Positions 21,701 through 33,138 of a stretch of 64,000 nt of DNA are shown piece by piece. Every line of letters begins with the position of its first letter. Positions within the stretch are counted from its first letter, which is position 1. The notes under the pieces are model-generated. The model was not told the origin of the DNA. It saw only the letters and a program-made list of their open reading frames with translations, and ran no database searches. Source of the stretch: Asterias rubens. Lineage: Eukaryota; Echinodermata; Asteroidea; Forcipulatida; Asteriidae. The stretch lies in the NCBI RefSeq assembly GCF_902459465.1, contig NW_022985820.1:194167-258166 (forward strand), in the 5' to 3' direction. A program made the translations under genes and the position numbers.

Positions 21701-24700
21701 ATATTTCCTACCTTTGATGTCTTGCTTTTGGTTTCAAGCATCTACATTACAGTACATGCGGAACTTTTGCAAAGAGTTAAGAAATCCACAGCACAAACTT
21801 TTGAAATGTTACTCCTTGGAACTGTAGAGTTTAAGTTTCTTAAATTCATGCCAGCCCTGGTCATATCATCATATTTCCTATTATTGATATTTTGCTTTTA
21901 GTTTCGAAGATCTAAATCAGCATACAATCTGAACCTTGGACTCATGTGAGGTTTTCCCTCAATAAACCACTCTTAACCTTTCGAAATGCTGAAATGAAAG
22001 AAAAAACTCCTTTCCTTTCCATTAACACTTAAGAAATGCCCATGGGCTAGACTGGTGGATTGTCTAAATTAACATACAATGCTAGGTAGAGTTGCATCCG
22101 GTGTCTTTAGAATGGGAAGGAACCAACTCCATCACGAGACTGTTAAAAACAACAAACCCTAATCCCTTGAAAAGAATAGCAGACAACTACCTCAAATCTT
22201 TCAAAATCAACTGATATCAGTTTATGTACATGTGGGATGCCTACTGCTTCAATCCTTCAAAATCAATTCACTGATATGAAATAATGCAGGAACCCAACTG
22301 CCTCAATCCTCTAAAATCAACCGATTTGAGTTTATGTAGGATCCCTAGCTGCCTCAAATCCTTCGCAATCAAACAATATGAGTTAATGCGGGGTGTCGTG
22401 GCCGAGCGGATAAGAGCACCAAACTCAAGCTCTGATGCTTCTGTTCAGCAGAGTGTGGGTTCGAACCCCGGTCGTGACACTTGTGTCCCTGAGCAAGACA
22501 CTTAACTATAATTGCTTCTCTCCACCTAGGGGTAAATGGGTACCTGTGAGGGCAGAGATGGTTCTTGTGATTGATTTAGCCGAGTAGCGCATATTAATGT
22601 TGCACAGGCTGCATACTCCCCACCAGGGAGCTGAGATGGTTTAAGGAGTGAATTAAGGCCCGGTGACCAGGGGTAATAATGTGAAGCGCTTTGGGACGCC
22701 CTCCGGGTGTGAAAAGCGCTATATAAAAACAGGTTATTATTATTATTATTAATGCAGGATCCCAACTGCCTCAATCCTCTAAAATCAACCAGTTTATGTA
22801 GGATCCCTGCTGCCTCAATCCTTTATGCTTGATTATTTTTGATAAAATTGTTTGAAACTGGTAAAGATAAAAGTTGTGTCTTAACTATGCCTCATTATGA
22901 CCCAAACACATACCTATGAGTCAGGTAAGCATTCTAGAGTAATTTTGCCAAGTTGATGTTGATGTATCCACTTTAAACCAGTTTCTACAATTCCGCATCC
23001 ATACAGACAATGTTCGATAACTTCTTCAAATTTTGTTCTCTTGAAATCTGTGTCCGTACAGCTGAAATTTCAAAACACCCCAAACCCCACAAAACAAATA
23101 AAGGACAAACATTCCTGGCTGTAAATTCGATGATGGACAAAGAAAATCGTAGGTGAAGAGTTCACAAGAGCTAAATGAAAAAAAAAATCACTAATAGCTT
23201 GAAAATCCTTAGGGCATTTTGTCCTGTACAAAGGAAAAATAAGTTTCGGGGACAGTGGCACCTTTCACTTGAAGCTGAAAAAACAAATGACTCCAAATCT
23301 CCCATGCTTTGAGCATAAGTTTGCAGGGGTCCAAATGGTTTTGGGGCCACTGTTAAGACGTCCGTGTTGACATGGTTATTTTGAAAATCTCCACGAAACA
23401 GGGCCAGGTCGATAAACTCACTTGCAAAGCAAATATCAGAAGAGAGTCATCTACAAGACATTAGGGGTAGGGTAACATTTTAGAGGGGCACAAGGGGCGC
23501 ACCTTTTTTCTAGGGGGCACTTCTGGCCAAGTTTCCCTTTATCTTTTTTTTTGTTAAAAACAAGCCCAAGGTTGGGCCCCTCTATAAAAAAAAAAAATTT
23601 GGAAAAAAAACCCCAAAAATTAAATAATTAAAAAGTCTGCATCGTAACTGTGCAATTAACACACTAATTAAAACGTTTGTTCAGTCTGTTTATTATCGTT
23701 TTGACATTTATAACATAAAATAATGTACAAAGATGTTATTTGAGGACACAAAAGAGTGTAAGCAAAAAATAAACGTACTGCATTCAAATGGAGAAACATG
23801 GAAATTATCTCATCAAATCGTATAAACTGAATTTGTTTACACTTCCCCTTAGGTATCCCCCAGGAGACAGTGAAAATCCTGGAAATTTGTGACTGGTTAA
23901 CAATGTCTACTTTTGTTTAGCAGCTTTGTGTGCTTAGCAGCTTTCTCAAGCAGAGACATGAAATTGGGCCCTGGTATAATAACAAGCATACTTTGTATTT
24001 GTGACTGTACCCTTGGGATTAGCAAGAAGCACATCTGTTTGTTGGATTATTCTTGTCAGGAATGAATGATGGTTTGGGGGGAAAGTACCCCTTCTATATT
24101 TGCTCCAAAGAGGAAGTTTCTTTAACCTTACGGTTGTTTGTTACATTAAAATGGCACCATGCCAAACATATCAGCGTGCGATATCCGTCTATTTTGAATA
24201 TAATGAATCTAACATTCAAACATTTATGAGTAATAAAGAACTATTGCAGCAACTCTACACCCAGACATTGGATTTATTGGATCCTTCCCTCTAAAATCAC
24301 TCTGCAAAAAAAAGAAGAAAAAAAAAAGACAATCAAATCCGATTTGTAGAATTTTGTCACTAATGGCAGTACTTTAGATTGACCTTTTCTTTTCTGCATG
24401 GGGGGTGGGGCGGGGCATATTACACTTGGACCAAATTGTATTTATTTACTACAGGATTTCTTTTGCTATTTTTAGGATTTTCTTGAAGGATCTTTGTTTG
24501 AATTACTTGCAAGTATTAGCTCTTAGCTAGTCGCAAGATTTCCATTGATACATCATAGTTACTCCCTCAAAGTTTGTTAGTTTGTTTTGTCATAACACCA
24601 AATGGAGACTGCTGCCCACTTTCCAGGAATGTTTCTACTGCAACTTCAATCACACCCACGATTCTACCATTTGTACCCCACAAACAACTCTACTTTGAAA

Positions 24701-27700
24701 ACCCAACAGAGATTAGGCTCAAATTCTGTTTTGTCTCTCTAAAAAAAGTTGAATCAAAAGATCGGAAAGTAAAATCTTTTGCTACCATTTAGTCCTCATG
24801 AGTGTTCATTTGTACAAGGAGGAGCTTGTCAATACACCATCCTCTGTTTGTGGAGTGTCATGTACTACATGTACTACGGCTGTAGCTGGGGTTTAGAATT
24901 TCGTCAATGCACTATTCAATGTTAATCTCTGTTGATGACCCTACCCTAGGCAGAGGTAGGGGTAAAGCTGCAAGAATTGGGATATAATTCTACCCCTCTA
25001 GTGGTAAGCCTACAACTTATTCTGCCTCCATGCATGTACATGTAGGTACCCTACAAGTCAATTGAAGTAGTTAATCACCAGTTGCTTTTGTTGTTGTTTT
25101 ACCATGATTATACATTTGGTACTGGGTTTGGGGTATATGCCCCCCCCCCCTCCCCAGGTGTGTCTTCATTTTATGCTTGAAATCTTAAGCCGTGTTTCCA
25201 TTGGCCTTATTTTGGTTAAAACACCGTGACTTTTCCGAAGAATTACAACATTAAATCCAATGGGGACAATAGTAAAATGACCTCCCTGTCAACTTTCCCA
25301 TAACCATGCTGTAAAACTTATGGTAACTTAAAGGCACTGGACACTATTGGTAATTACTCAAAATAATTGTCAGCACAAAAACTTACTTGGTAACAAGCAA
25401 TGGAGGGATGTTGATAGTATAAAACATTGTGAGAAACGGCTCCCTCTGAAGTAACATATTTTTAGTTTTCGAGATATATTTGAATTTGATTTTGAGAACT
25501 CGGGTGTTTTCCTTCCATTAATATCGCACAACTTCGACGACCAATTGAGTTCAAATTTTCACAGGTTTGTTATTTTGTGCATATCTTGAGGTTTCCAGTG
25601 TCTTGTGATTTATCAGTACACTCTTACCAGCATTGATGCTGCATACTCCTCAGTCAGCTGAGATTGTTTAAGGAAAGAAACATGTCGTATGGTACTAGTG
25701 TCTAGGCCTAATTTAAAGAGCTGCTGAATTGTACACAATATTGCTGACATTTTTTTGCTAAAACAAATAAAAGCAGGATACCTGTCGCAAATTGTACATT
25801 TGACATCAATTTTGGCTGGTAACCTCATTCTGATTTATCACAAAGTTATGCTTATCAGCATAATTTGTTTTTTGCTGAGTTACTCGTGATTAAAGCAGCG
25901 CTTATAAATTGTGCTGTGTTGATGATGTCAATGGGCTCTAGGTATAATCATGATTGGTAGATACCAGGACATATGCCAAATCCGTCATTGTTGTAAAATG
26001 ATGTTAAAACTTTAATTAAAGAGTCTCCTGACGATGACTAGAGCAAGCTAGTTGAAACGTTGAGACCAATTTAAGAGCTGACTTCGTGGTAGTACAGTTA
26101 ATTACGATCCTATTATAAGCTAAAATAGTACTCCCAGCCTATTTCTATACCATCCGCCTGGGTAATAGTTAAAAAGCAGGATAGTTCTTTTCAAAACTGA
26201 GAAGTCTCCCGAACAACCGAACAATCTACTCCGCGGTAGTAGAATAAAGAAAGACAGTTCTCTAAGAACAAACTCTACCTGGCAAGTAGATACACACATG
26301 GTGTTACTGCAAACAATATATATTAAAGAGACCATGTTAAGTTTGGGCTAATTATGTCAGCATTACATTGTACATCCTATGAATCAATGCTTGAATGTTT
26401 TTAACCGGTAGCATTTTATTGAATTTGTTATGAAGTAACTTAATGTTAGACTTGATTGAACTCAAAATATTATTTATGCAATTTTGTAGTAAGCATTCAT
26501 TTTTTTGTTTCAGCTGCTTTCATCCCATCTTTTAAAATAAACATAGTCTAACCTAAAATTATTTTATTATTAAAAAGAACTTAAAGGCAGTGGACACTAT
26601 TGGTAATCACTCAAAATAATTATTACCATCAAACCTTTCTTTGTAACGAGTATTGGGGAGAGGTTGATGGTATAAAACATTGTGAGAAACGGCTCCCTCT
26701 GAAGCGCCATAGTTTTCGAGAGAGAAGTAATTTTCCACGAATTTGATTTCGAGACCTCAAGTTTAGAACTTGAGGTCTTGAAATCAACTATCTAAACGCA
26801 CACAACTTCGTGTGACAAGGGTATTTTTTTTTTCATTTTTATCTCGGAAGTTCGATGACCGATTGAGCTCAAATTTTCACAGGTTTGTTATTTTATGCAT
26901 ATGTTGAGATACAACAAGTGAGAAGACTGGTCTTTGACAATTACCAATAGTGTCAACTGTCTTTAAACTTGAACTTCTTTTCTTAGTTCTATTAATTAAA
27001 ACACCACTGATTAACAGTTGTTTTACTTTATTAAGACTACAGGCACAGACGCTAGCCACTAAACGCTACAACTGTACTTTAACCTCTTTCTAAGCTCAGC
27101 TTTTCAACTTAGTAAACACCACTAATTTACAGTTGTTTTCCTTTATTTGTTACAGGTTAGACTACAAGCACAGACGCTGGCCACTAAACGCTACAACGGT
27201 GTAGCTCACTGCTTTGTTAAAATTGCAAGGCAAGAAACAGTAAGTAACATTGGTTTAAGTTAGTCAGGTTCGCAGTGACACCATGTAAAAATCTCTTTCA
27301 TGTGTAGTAGTGGCTCTGGGAAGAGTCGGTTTGTACCCTTGCTCAAGGTTTTGTTCAGTGTCCACTACTCTTAAATGAGATTTGTACATGGTGTCACCGC
27401 AAACCTAACTTACTCGGTACTTTCCACCATGCCTTAAGTCTTATATCTAACATTGGTTTCTTCTATTCACTGTGCATTTTACATGATAAACTGAAGAGGC
27501 AGCAATTCGTGGTGTAAAGTGAGGGGGGGGGGGGGGGGGTGGGTACTCAATATTTTCAGGGTGACTATTTTGATTAACCTTAGCTCCCTGGAGTAATGAA
27601 CAGGGATCTGTTTTCACTCCTAACCATCTGTAACAAATTATACCAACATAGTAAGGCATCTTAGTCATTACCCAAAGTGTTAGACTCAGAGTATCAGGCT

Positions 27701-29142
27701 TTATAGTCTTCCTTCTTCGGGCTGATTTCTAATTCTTTTTCTTTGGAAAATCAAAGGGTTTGGGTACGTTTTGTACGGCACATAATGTCCACAGATTGAC
27801 ATTAAACTTACATGCTTTGAAGATAATGATGGTAGAAAGCTTCCCTTAAAGTATTACTTGCAGGGGTGCTGTAGTTTTTGAGAAATTAGTAAATAATTTT
27901 TGTGTCAGGAAATAAAAAAATTGATTAAGCACGAGCAACATTACACGATTCTCCTGAAAACATTGCTCTATGATTTGCTCTGTGATTTTCACTTTTTCTC
28001 AAAAACTTGCTGAAACTTTTACAGGAAAATTATATTATATTACACACATCTTCATTCACAGTGAGTAGGGATTCATTTCATGGCCAAAAACTTGACCTAC
28101 AAAAGGTATCAAAACCCATTCAATAGCATGAAATGTCCATTAAAGCCTACATCATGTGTACTGTAGGTCCTTGTACTAATAGAAGCAAACAAAATGTGCT
28201 GTTGAACTTTGATGGATTTAAGAGCTGTTTAGAACTGTTGCTAAGAATAAGCTGCTACCATAAGAATAAGCTGCTACCATAAGAATAAGCTGCTACCATA
28301 AGAATAAGCTGCTACCATAAGAATAAGCTGCTACCATAAGAATAAGCTGCTACCATAAGAATAAGCTGCTACGACGAGAGATTGTTCTGATATAGGAAGT
28401 GTGCTTATACTGGTCTTATCTGTTTTTCTCTTCACAGATGTTTGGTTTCTTTAAGGGTATGGCATCCCCCCTAGCAGGGCTGGCTTTTATCAATACCATT
28501 GTCTTTGGAGTTCAGGGTAACATGATGCGTCAGATTGAGAATCAAACGCCATTCAGTCACTTCTGTTGTGGCGCTGTGTCTGGCTCTATCCAGTCAGTTA
28601 TAGCAGGACCCATGGAACTAGCCAAGATACGCATGCAAATGGAAGGGATCGGGGAGGATAAACAGCACCAGACTAAGACTCATTACAAAGGCTCCATCGA
28701 TGCCATACGGAAGATTTACCACCAGGAGGGAATCCGAGGCTGCTATCGAGGATTCACGTTGACGCTACTACGGGACACCCCTGGCTTTGCGACGTACTTC
28801 ATGTCATACGATATACTGTGTCGAAGGATCGCCGATGTGAGTAAAGATAACGAGATTGGTATTGGTGGGCTGCTGATGGCGGGCGGACTGAGCGGAATGA
28901 TCTCATGGTGCGTGTCGTTTGCAGCTGACGTCATGAAGACGAGAATTCAAGCAGATGGGATTGAAGGTCCCCAGTCCTGCCAGTATACTGGTACGATAGA
29001 CATGATCAAGAAGAGTTATCATAGTGAGGGTATCACAGTCTTTGCTAAAGGACTAGGGGCTTCTCTATTACGTGCGTTTCCGGTCAACGCAGCAACGTTT
29101 ACCGTGGTAACCCTCATGCTTGGCTTTATTCAAGGTGATTAA
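15776..29142 (+). CDS. SLC25A29: Mitochondrial carrier, SLC25A29-like (basic amino acid transporter family)
   Basis: Coding exons are 15776-15995, 18291-18334, 27156-27239 and 28438-29142. All junctions are GT-AG and phases match, giving 350 aa. The protein is a six-helix, three-repeat inner-membrane carrier. The family signature PX[DE]XX[KR] reads PFDTVK at residues 83-88 and PMELAK at 174-179. The third repeat reads AADVMK at 278-283, with Ala where Pro is usual. Stretches such as GVLVG, FIN..VFGVQGN, PMELAK and LLRAFPVNAATF match vertebrate SLC25A29, which carries arginine, lysine and ornithine across the mitochondrial inner membrane. Transport of those substrates here is inferred from family membership. 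ATG 15776 is chosen because it is the first in-frame ATG after an in-frame TGA at 15737. It gives about 60 residues ahead of the first carrier repeat, a Pro/Ala-rich acidic stretch absent from the human protein. The exon begins at an acceptor (15564), so an untranslated exon must lie upstream. SLC25A45/47/48-type carriers are the main alternative. Confidence 0.9.
16007..16228 (+). repeat. 13-bp tandem repeat next to a 5' splice site
   Basis: Unit GTATCGCAAGATT with single-base variants, about 17 copies. The array begins about a dozen bases after the SLC25A29 exon donor at 15996. Confidence 0.9.
18836..18940 (-). repeat. Unclassified interspersed repeat, intron 2
   Basis: Reverse complement matches 26185-26265 in blocks CAGTTCTTTTC, ACTGAGAAGTCT and CTACTCC.CGGTAGTA. 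Both copies lie in SLC25A29 intron 2. Confidence 0.5.
21355..21480 (+). repeat. Unclassified interspersed repeat
   Basis: Shares AATGGGAAACTTTTGAA.G, CACCAAGGCCAA and GGCCTG blocks with 46400-46580, and more loosely with 11410-11600 in reverse. Confidence 0.5.
22185..22825 (+). repeat. Degenerate tandem repeat interrupted by a SINE
   Basis: Units of roughly 55-75 bases built from CTGCCTCAATCCT, AAAATCAA, GTTTATGTAGGATCCC lie on both sides of the SINE at 22393-22748. The array was there before the insertion. Confidence 0.75.
22393..22748 (+). mobile_element. tRNA-Leu-derived SINE, full length, with target duplication
   Basis: The head resembles tRNA-Leu(CAA): A box GTGGCCGAGCGGATAAGAGC, a CTCAAGC anticodon loop, a long variable arm and B box GGGTTCGAACCCC. 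The body starts CCTGAGCAAGACACTTAAC. The 3' end reads AAAAGCGCTATATAAA then (TTA)n, the LINE-like tail seen in Deu/V-type SINEs. It is flanked by TTAATGCGGG and TTAATGCAGG, a 10-base duplication with one mismatch. The exact SINE superfamily is uncertain. Confidence 0.85.
25329..25604 (+). mobile_element. MITE-like family A copy, truncated right end
   Basis: Starts AAAGGCACTGGACACTATTG and keeps GAGAAACGGCTCCCTCTGAA and CAAATTTTCACAGGTTTG. The right inverted end is shortened to TCCAGTGTCTT. Confidence 0.8.
26185..26265 (+). repeat. Unclassified interspersed repeat, copy 2
   Basis: Forward-orientation counterpart of the repeat at 18836-18940. Flanking GACTAGAGCAAGCTAG at about 26037 is also shared in reverse form near 19060. 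Confidence 0.5.
26581..26966 (+). mobile_element. MITE-like family A copy, full length
   Basis: TTAAAGGCAGTGGACACTAT at the left and AATAGTGTCAACTGTCTTTAA at the right are inverted repeats. Inside is a second hairpin, GATTTCGAGACCTCAAG against CTTGAGGTCTTGAAATC. It ends just upstream of the decayed exon copy. Confidence 0.88.
26996..27076 (+). pseudogene. Decayed partial duplicate of SLC25A29 exon 3 and its acceptor
   Basis: About 80 bases that closely match 27111-27206, which spans the end of intron 2 and the first half of exon 3. The copy keeps the AACACCACT and ACAGTTGTTTT blocks, then the coding-like GCACAGACGCTAGCCACT and AAACGCTACAAC. It has lost the TGTTACAGGT acceptor core and gained an in-frame-type TAG. 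The match stops after CTACAAC. It is a local tandem duplication of about 120 bases in which only the downstream copy stayed functional. Confidence 0.7.
27258..27411. mobile_element. Fold-back MITE in SLC25A29 intron 3
   Basis: Arms of about 60 bases: GTGACACCATGTA.AAATCTC.TT and GTAGTGG occur on the left and return inverted as CCACTAC, AA.GAGATTTGTACATGG and TGTCACC. It begins 19 bases after exon 3. Confidence 0.8.
27756..27970 (+). repeat. Unclassified interspersed repeat, copy 2
   Basis: Plus-orientation partner of 6594-6836, sharing AATGTCCACAGATT, GATGGTAGAAAGCTTCCC and CTCCTGAAAACA. Confidence 0.6.
28243..28372 (+). repeat. 19-bp tandem repeat, 7 copies
   Basis: Unit AAGAATAAGCTGCTACCAT, nearly perfect. 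The array ends 65 bases before the acceptor of SLC25A29 exon 4, so it overlaps the usual branch-point neighbourhood only at its edge. Confidence 0.93.
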
Positions 29143-29164
29143 GGAATAGGTCCCTGTACGATCT

Positions 29165-29170
29165 AATAAA
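29165..29170 (+). terminator. Candidate polyadenylation signal of SLC25A29
   Basis: AATAAA lies 22 bases past the TAA stop, directly before an A-rich run. The implied 3' UTR is very short, so a more distal signal may also be used. Confidence 0.45.
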
Positions 29171-29248
29171 AAAAAAAAGAGAAATCAGTTTGGTTAGAAA
29201 GCTAGGGCCACCACTCCTCAATTTTTAAATATATATATTGTTTTATTG

Positions 29249-29304
29249 TTGGCTTGTAGGGTATCGTGGCTGAGCGGATAAGAGCACCGAACTCAAGCTC
29301 TGTA
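29249..29304 (+). mobile_element. 5' fragment of tRNA-Leu-type SINE
   Basis: Matches the first 55 bases of the copy at 29653, including the shared flank TTGGCTTGTAGGGTATC, then breaks off after GCTCTG. The shared flank suggests local duplication and not a separate insertion. Confidence 0.7.
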
Positions 29305-29460
29305 TTGTTTTGTATATAATCACAATGTTGATCTCTCTCAGAACAATCTCTGAGTTTACCTTAGAGATGTCAGGTGACCAAGTATATATAAATGTGGTTA
29401 TTCCCCAAAATGCACTTTGTCAACTGAATGTCCCTATTACAGTAATGTTGCACTCTTAGA

Positions 29461-29579
29461 ATGTTTCTCCACCTTGTATGTGTCTGGTAGTTGGTGGCTA
29501 AAGTCTGATTCACAATTAATCTTTCTCCACCTTGTATGTGTCTGGTAGTTGGTGGCTAAAGTCTGATTCACAATTAATG
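29461..29579 (+). repeat. 58-bp direct duplication
   Basis: CTTTCTCCACCTTGTATGTG through GATTCACAATTAAT occurs twice in tandem with essentially no change. Confidence 0.9.
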
Positions 29580-29652
29580 TTGCTGAGCAACCTGAAAGTC
29601 TCGTTAGCCAAGAGCTTGTTTAGAATCATTTAATGACCTTTGACACAGCTAT

Positions 29653-30018
29653 TGGCTTGTAGGGTATCATGGCCGAGCGGATAAGAGCACCGAACTCAAG
29701 CTCTGATGCTTCTGTTCAGCAGAGTGTGCGTTCGAGTCCCGTCGGAACACTTGTGTCCCTGAGCAAGACACTTAACTTTAATTGCTCCTCTCCACCCAGG
29801 GGTAAATGGGCACCTGTTAGGGCAGAGATGGTTCTTGTGATTAATTTAGATTAGTGGTGCATATTAATGTTGCACAGGCTGTATACTCCCAAGGTAGCTG
29901 AGATGGTTTAAGGAATGAATTAAGGCCCAGTGACCAGGGGTAATAATGTTGGAAGCGCTTGGAGACACCCTTCGAGTGTTGAAAAGCGCTTCTATAAAAA
30001 TTTGTTATTATTATATTA
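29653..30018 (+). mobile_element. tRNA-Leu-derived SINE, full length
   Basis: Same architecture as the copy at 22393: A box GGCCGAGCGGATAAGAGC, B box GTTCGAGTCCC, CCTGAGCAAGACACTTAAC, GAAAAGCGCTTCTATAAAAA and a TTATTATTA tail. Only 0.5 kb downstream of the SLC25A29 stop. Confidence 0.85.
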
Positions 30019-30871
30019 GTATCATTGATCAAAACCCCCAATTCTCTCAAATCCTTCTTTTTGGTGGTTTTTGGCTGACTTTGATGGTTTCGGTTCTCTA
30101 CATCCAAACCACCCACTATCCTAGCCTAGTAGTAGCCTAGAGCCAGGCATGCATAGTAGAGTATGGAGTTCCCACTGACTGGAGGGTAATGGACAAGTAA
30201 GGAAGGTTTGGGTCATAATACATGATTTTCAGTTTTCTTTCCTGCTAATCATTGGTTGGTGTCAGACCAAATAAACTCCTCTGAAATAAAAGACATCCTT
30301 AGTCCTTGGAAAGTCTCTGGATAAAGAGAAGATGCTGGGAATTTGGGTTTATTAATATTGTCAGTGTTTATTTAATGTGTAGATTGTATATTGCTTTATT
30401 CCTATGGAATGAAAGATATGGAAGTATTAAGAAATATGTAAATTAATGGGAAGAAGCTACTGTATAAACAGATACAGATTATTGCAGAGTATTTTATAAT
30501 AATACAATACTCAAACATGGCCAAATATCACTGATGTGATGAGCAGTTGATATGATTGAGTACACTGATATGAATGGCCGCTACTAAATTCTAACCAAAC
30601 TATTTAGCAATATGTACCGGACAGTTAAAACACATATAAATTACTGTATAACGCCACGCAATAATCACTAGCTGCACATTTCGCTACTAGATCATGTAAA
30701 ATATTGTGGAACATTTTTGGCTACAAAAACCATCAAACTTAAAATTATAAGCCCCAGGCTATCAGTTGCAGTGATGTGGCCCTACTTTATGTCTGAAGTC
30801 ACCCTTACAGATCGATAGAAGTCAAATTAGCTCAAAATCTCGCTCCTACTACAGAAAAAGGACATGTGATC

Positions 30872-31042
30872 AGGGCTCAATTTCATAAAGCATAAAATTC
30901 TGCTTTGCAAATTCCTTTGCTAAGCAAGAAATGAGTAGGTTACCAGACACATGAACATTGGTAAATGTACTGTATTTTGGTTGATACTGGTGGTAACTTA
31001 ATTTAGTCTTCTGCTAAGCAGCTGCATGAAATAGTGCCTAGA
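30872..31042. mobile_element. MITE-like family B copy
   Basis: Starts GGGCTCAATTTCATAAAGC, has TTTGCTAAGCAAGAAATGAG, and ends CTGCTAAGCAGCTGCATGAAA. The two ends are inverted. Confidence 0.65.
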
Positions 31043-32519
31043 TATATCCATTGGTATACCTTACAGCGTTAAATCCCATCTTTATAGAGCAGACAATGAA
31101 TAAGAAAACTTACAACGAACTGTAAAGAGATTTGACAATACATTCAGAATTTACTGATCTGACTGAGCTCCAACTGACTTGATCAACACAAAGCATTCCT
31201 GAATCAAACAACCCAGGAATTCATCCCACCATACAGTTTCTTTTTTTGTCCCAGAAAGCGTAAGTTGAAACTGAAATCCATTACCAGTTGGTTATCTCTA
31301 TACACATTTATCAAGGGTCTGGTTACTTATTCTCTTTCCTTTCAGGGATACATACAATAAGTTTCGCTGAAACTTGCAGAGATTGGTTTCTTTTTGTCAC
31401 TTTGGAGTCATACATGGCTGAAAGATTAGAACATGTTTATTTCAAGATTTGTAAATTTTTACCCAAGGCATATGTCCAAGCGCCCCCTAGGTCTAGATAA
31501 GGCTGCTCATTGGCCAATTTTGTGCAACGCACACAAATGGCTGTATTTCCAATTAGGCTGTTCATTTTTACCACTTTAAGATGAGCATGACGACATGCAT
31601 TAAAGGTCTATTGTACCCCCCCCCCCCTGATTCATTCACAATAGTAAACAGCAAACTTAAAATGGATCACAGATTTTGGGTCTAAAACTTGATATTATGC
31701 AAATAAGCCTTAAATACTTAAATTAAGTTCAGTCTGACAATGATATTTTTGTTGATGATATATTTGTGATTAGTCTTGTCCATTCATGTTACATCGGTCA
31801 TCAGGATAGGACAGGAATCATAATCTATACATCGAATCGAGAATTGTGAAAAATCGAAACTGTACTAGTTTTCATAATGCAATGTGCCCATTGTCTTAGT
31901 ATCAATAAAACATGATCAGATTCACTTACAATCTGCCTAAGATGTATTACTTTAAGTATTAGTTTTTTGTAACTCTTGTGCTATGTATGTGCCTGCTGGA
32001 AATCCAGGCTTTGTTGCTCTTTTGTAAACATGTGATGTCACTGGTGACATCGTCTATCCTGTTCAATGTGATGTAATTCCAGTGTACGCCAAGCCCACAC
32101 AGACTGGCCCAATAATAACAACCAGAAGCCCATTGGCATTGGTTTGCATTAAACTTGTTCTTTGATAATTTAGTCAAGAAAACATGGCTTGACTTTGACA
32201 GAACACATATTGGATTTGGTATGGTGTCTAATCACCATGGAAGTGAAAATATTTGTCGCATCCCATGTTTGGTTCTTCTTAAACTAAGAGTTAAAACTTT
32301 TTGTCATAAGAAATGTTTGTGAACAATAAAACTTGATTTCTTTTGGTAAATTACACACAAACAAACACCAGCTTTGGAGCCAGGCGCGTGCGGCAGATAC
32401 ACACACATTGTGATGCAATAACTCACCAATTAGGATAGACCTATTGCATTGATACACATAGCTAGTCTGTCTGCCCATGGTCTGCTGTTTTGGTAGTCAC
32501 TTTACTTGTAATAATCTGA

Positions 32520-33138
32520 TATGAGTGAGTTTCTGATGACTGCACCTGTGGGTCAGCTAGTATTGCTATGAGTGAGTTTCTGACTGCACCTGTGGGTCAG
32601 CTAGTATTGCTATGAGTGAGTTTCTGACTGCACCTGTGGGTTAGATAGTATTGCTATGAGTGAGTTTCTGACTGCACCTGTGGGTCAGCTAGTATTGCTA
32701 TGAGTGAGTTTCTGACTGCACCTGTGGGTCAGCTAGTATTGCTATGAGTGAGTTTCTGACTGCACCTGTGGGTCAGCTAGTATTGATATGAGTGAGTTTC
32801 TGACTGTACCTGTGGGTCAGCTAGTATTGCTATGAGTGAGTTTCTGACTGCACCTGTGGGTCAGCTAGTATTGCTATGAGTGAGTTTCTGACTGCACCTG
32901 TGGGTCAGCTAGTATTGCTATGAGTGAGTTTCTGACTGCACCTGTGGGTCAGCTAGTATTGCTATGAGTGAGTTTCTGACTGCACCTGTGGGTCAGCTAG
33001 TATTGATATGAGTGAGTTTCTGACTGTACCTGTGGGTCAGCTAGTATTGCTATGAGTGAGTTTCTGACTGCACCTGTGGGTCAGCTAGTATTGCTATGAG
33101 TGAGTTTCTGACTGCACCTGTGGGTTAGATAGTATTGC
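32520..33138 (+). repeat. 44-bp minisatellite, 14 copies
   Basis: Unit TATGAGTGAGTTTCTGACTG then CACCTGTGGGTCAGCTAGTATTGC (44 bases in all). A variant with TTGATATGAG and CTGTACC occurs at 32781 and again at 33001, exactly 220 bases (5 units) apart. Confidence 0.95.

Noticed and set aside
22393..22480. Functional tRNA-Leu(CAA) gene
   Set aside because: The acceptor stem is mismatched and the sequence continues into a SINE body and tail; the same unit recurs at 29653.
24100..24294. 64-codon + strand ORF with protein-like composition
   Set aside because: No splice signals, homology or neighbouring exon support; it lies in SLC25A29 intron 2.
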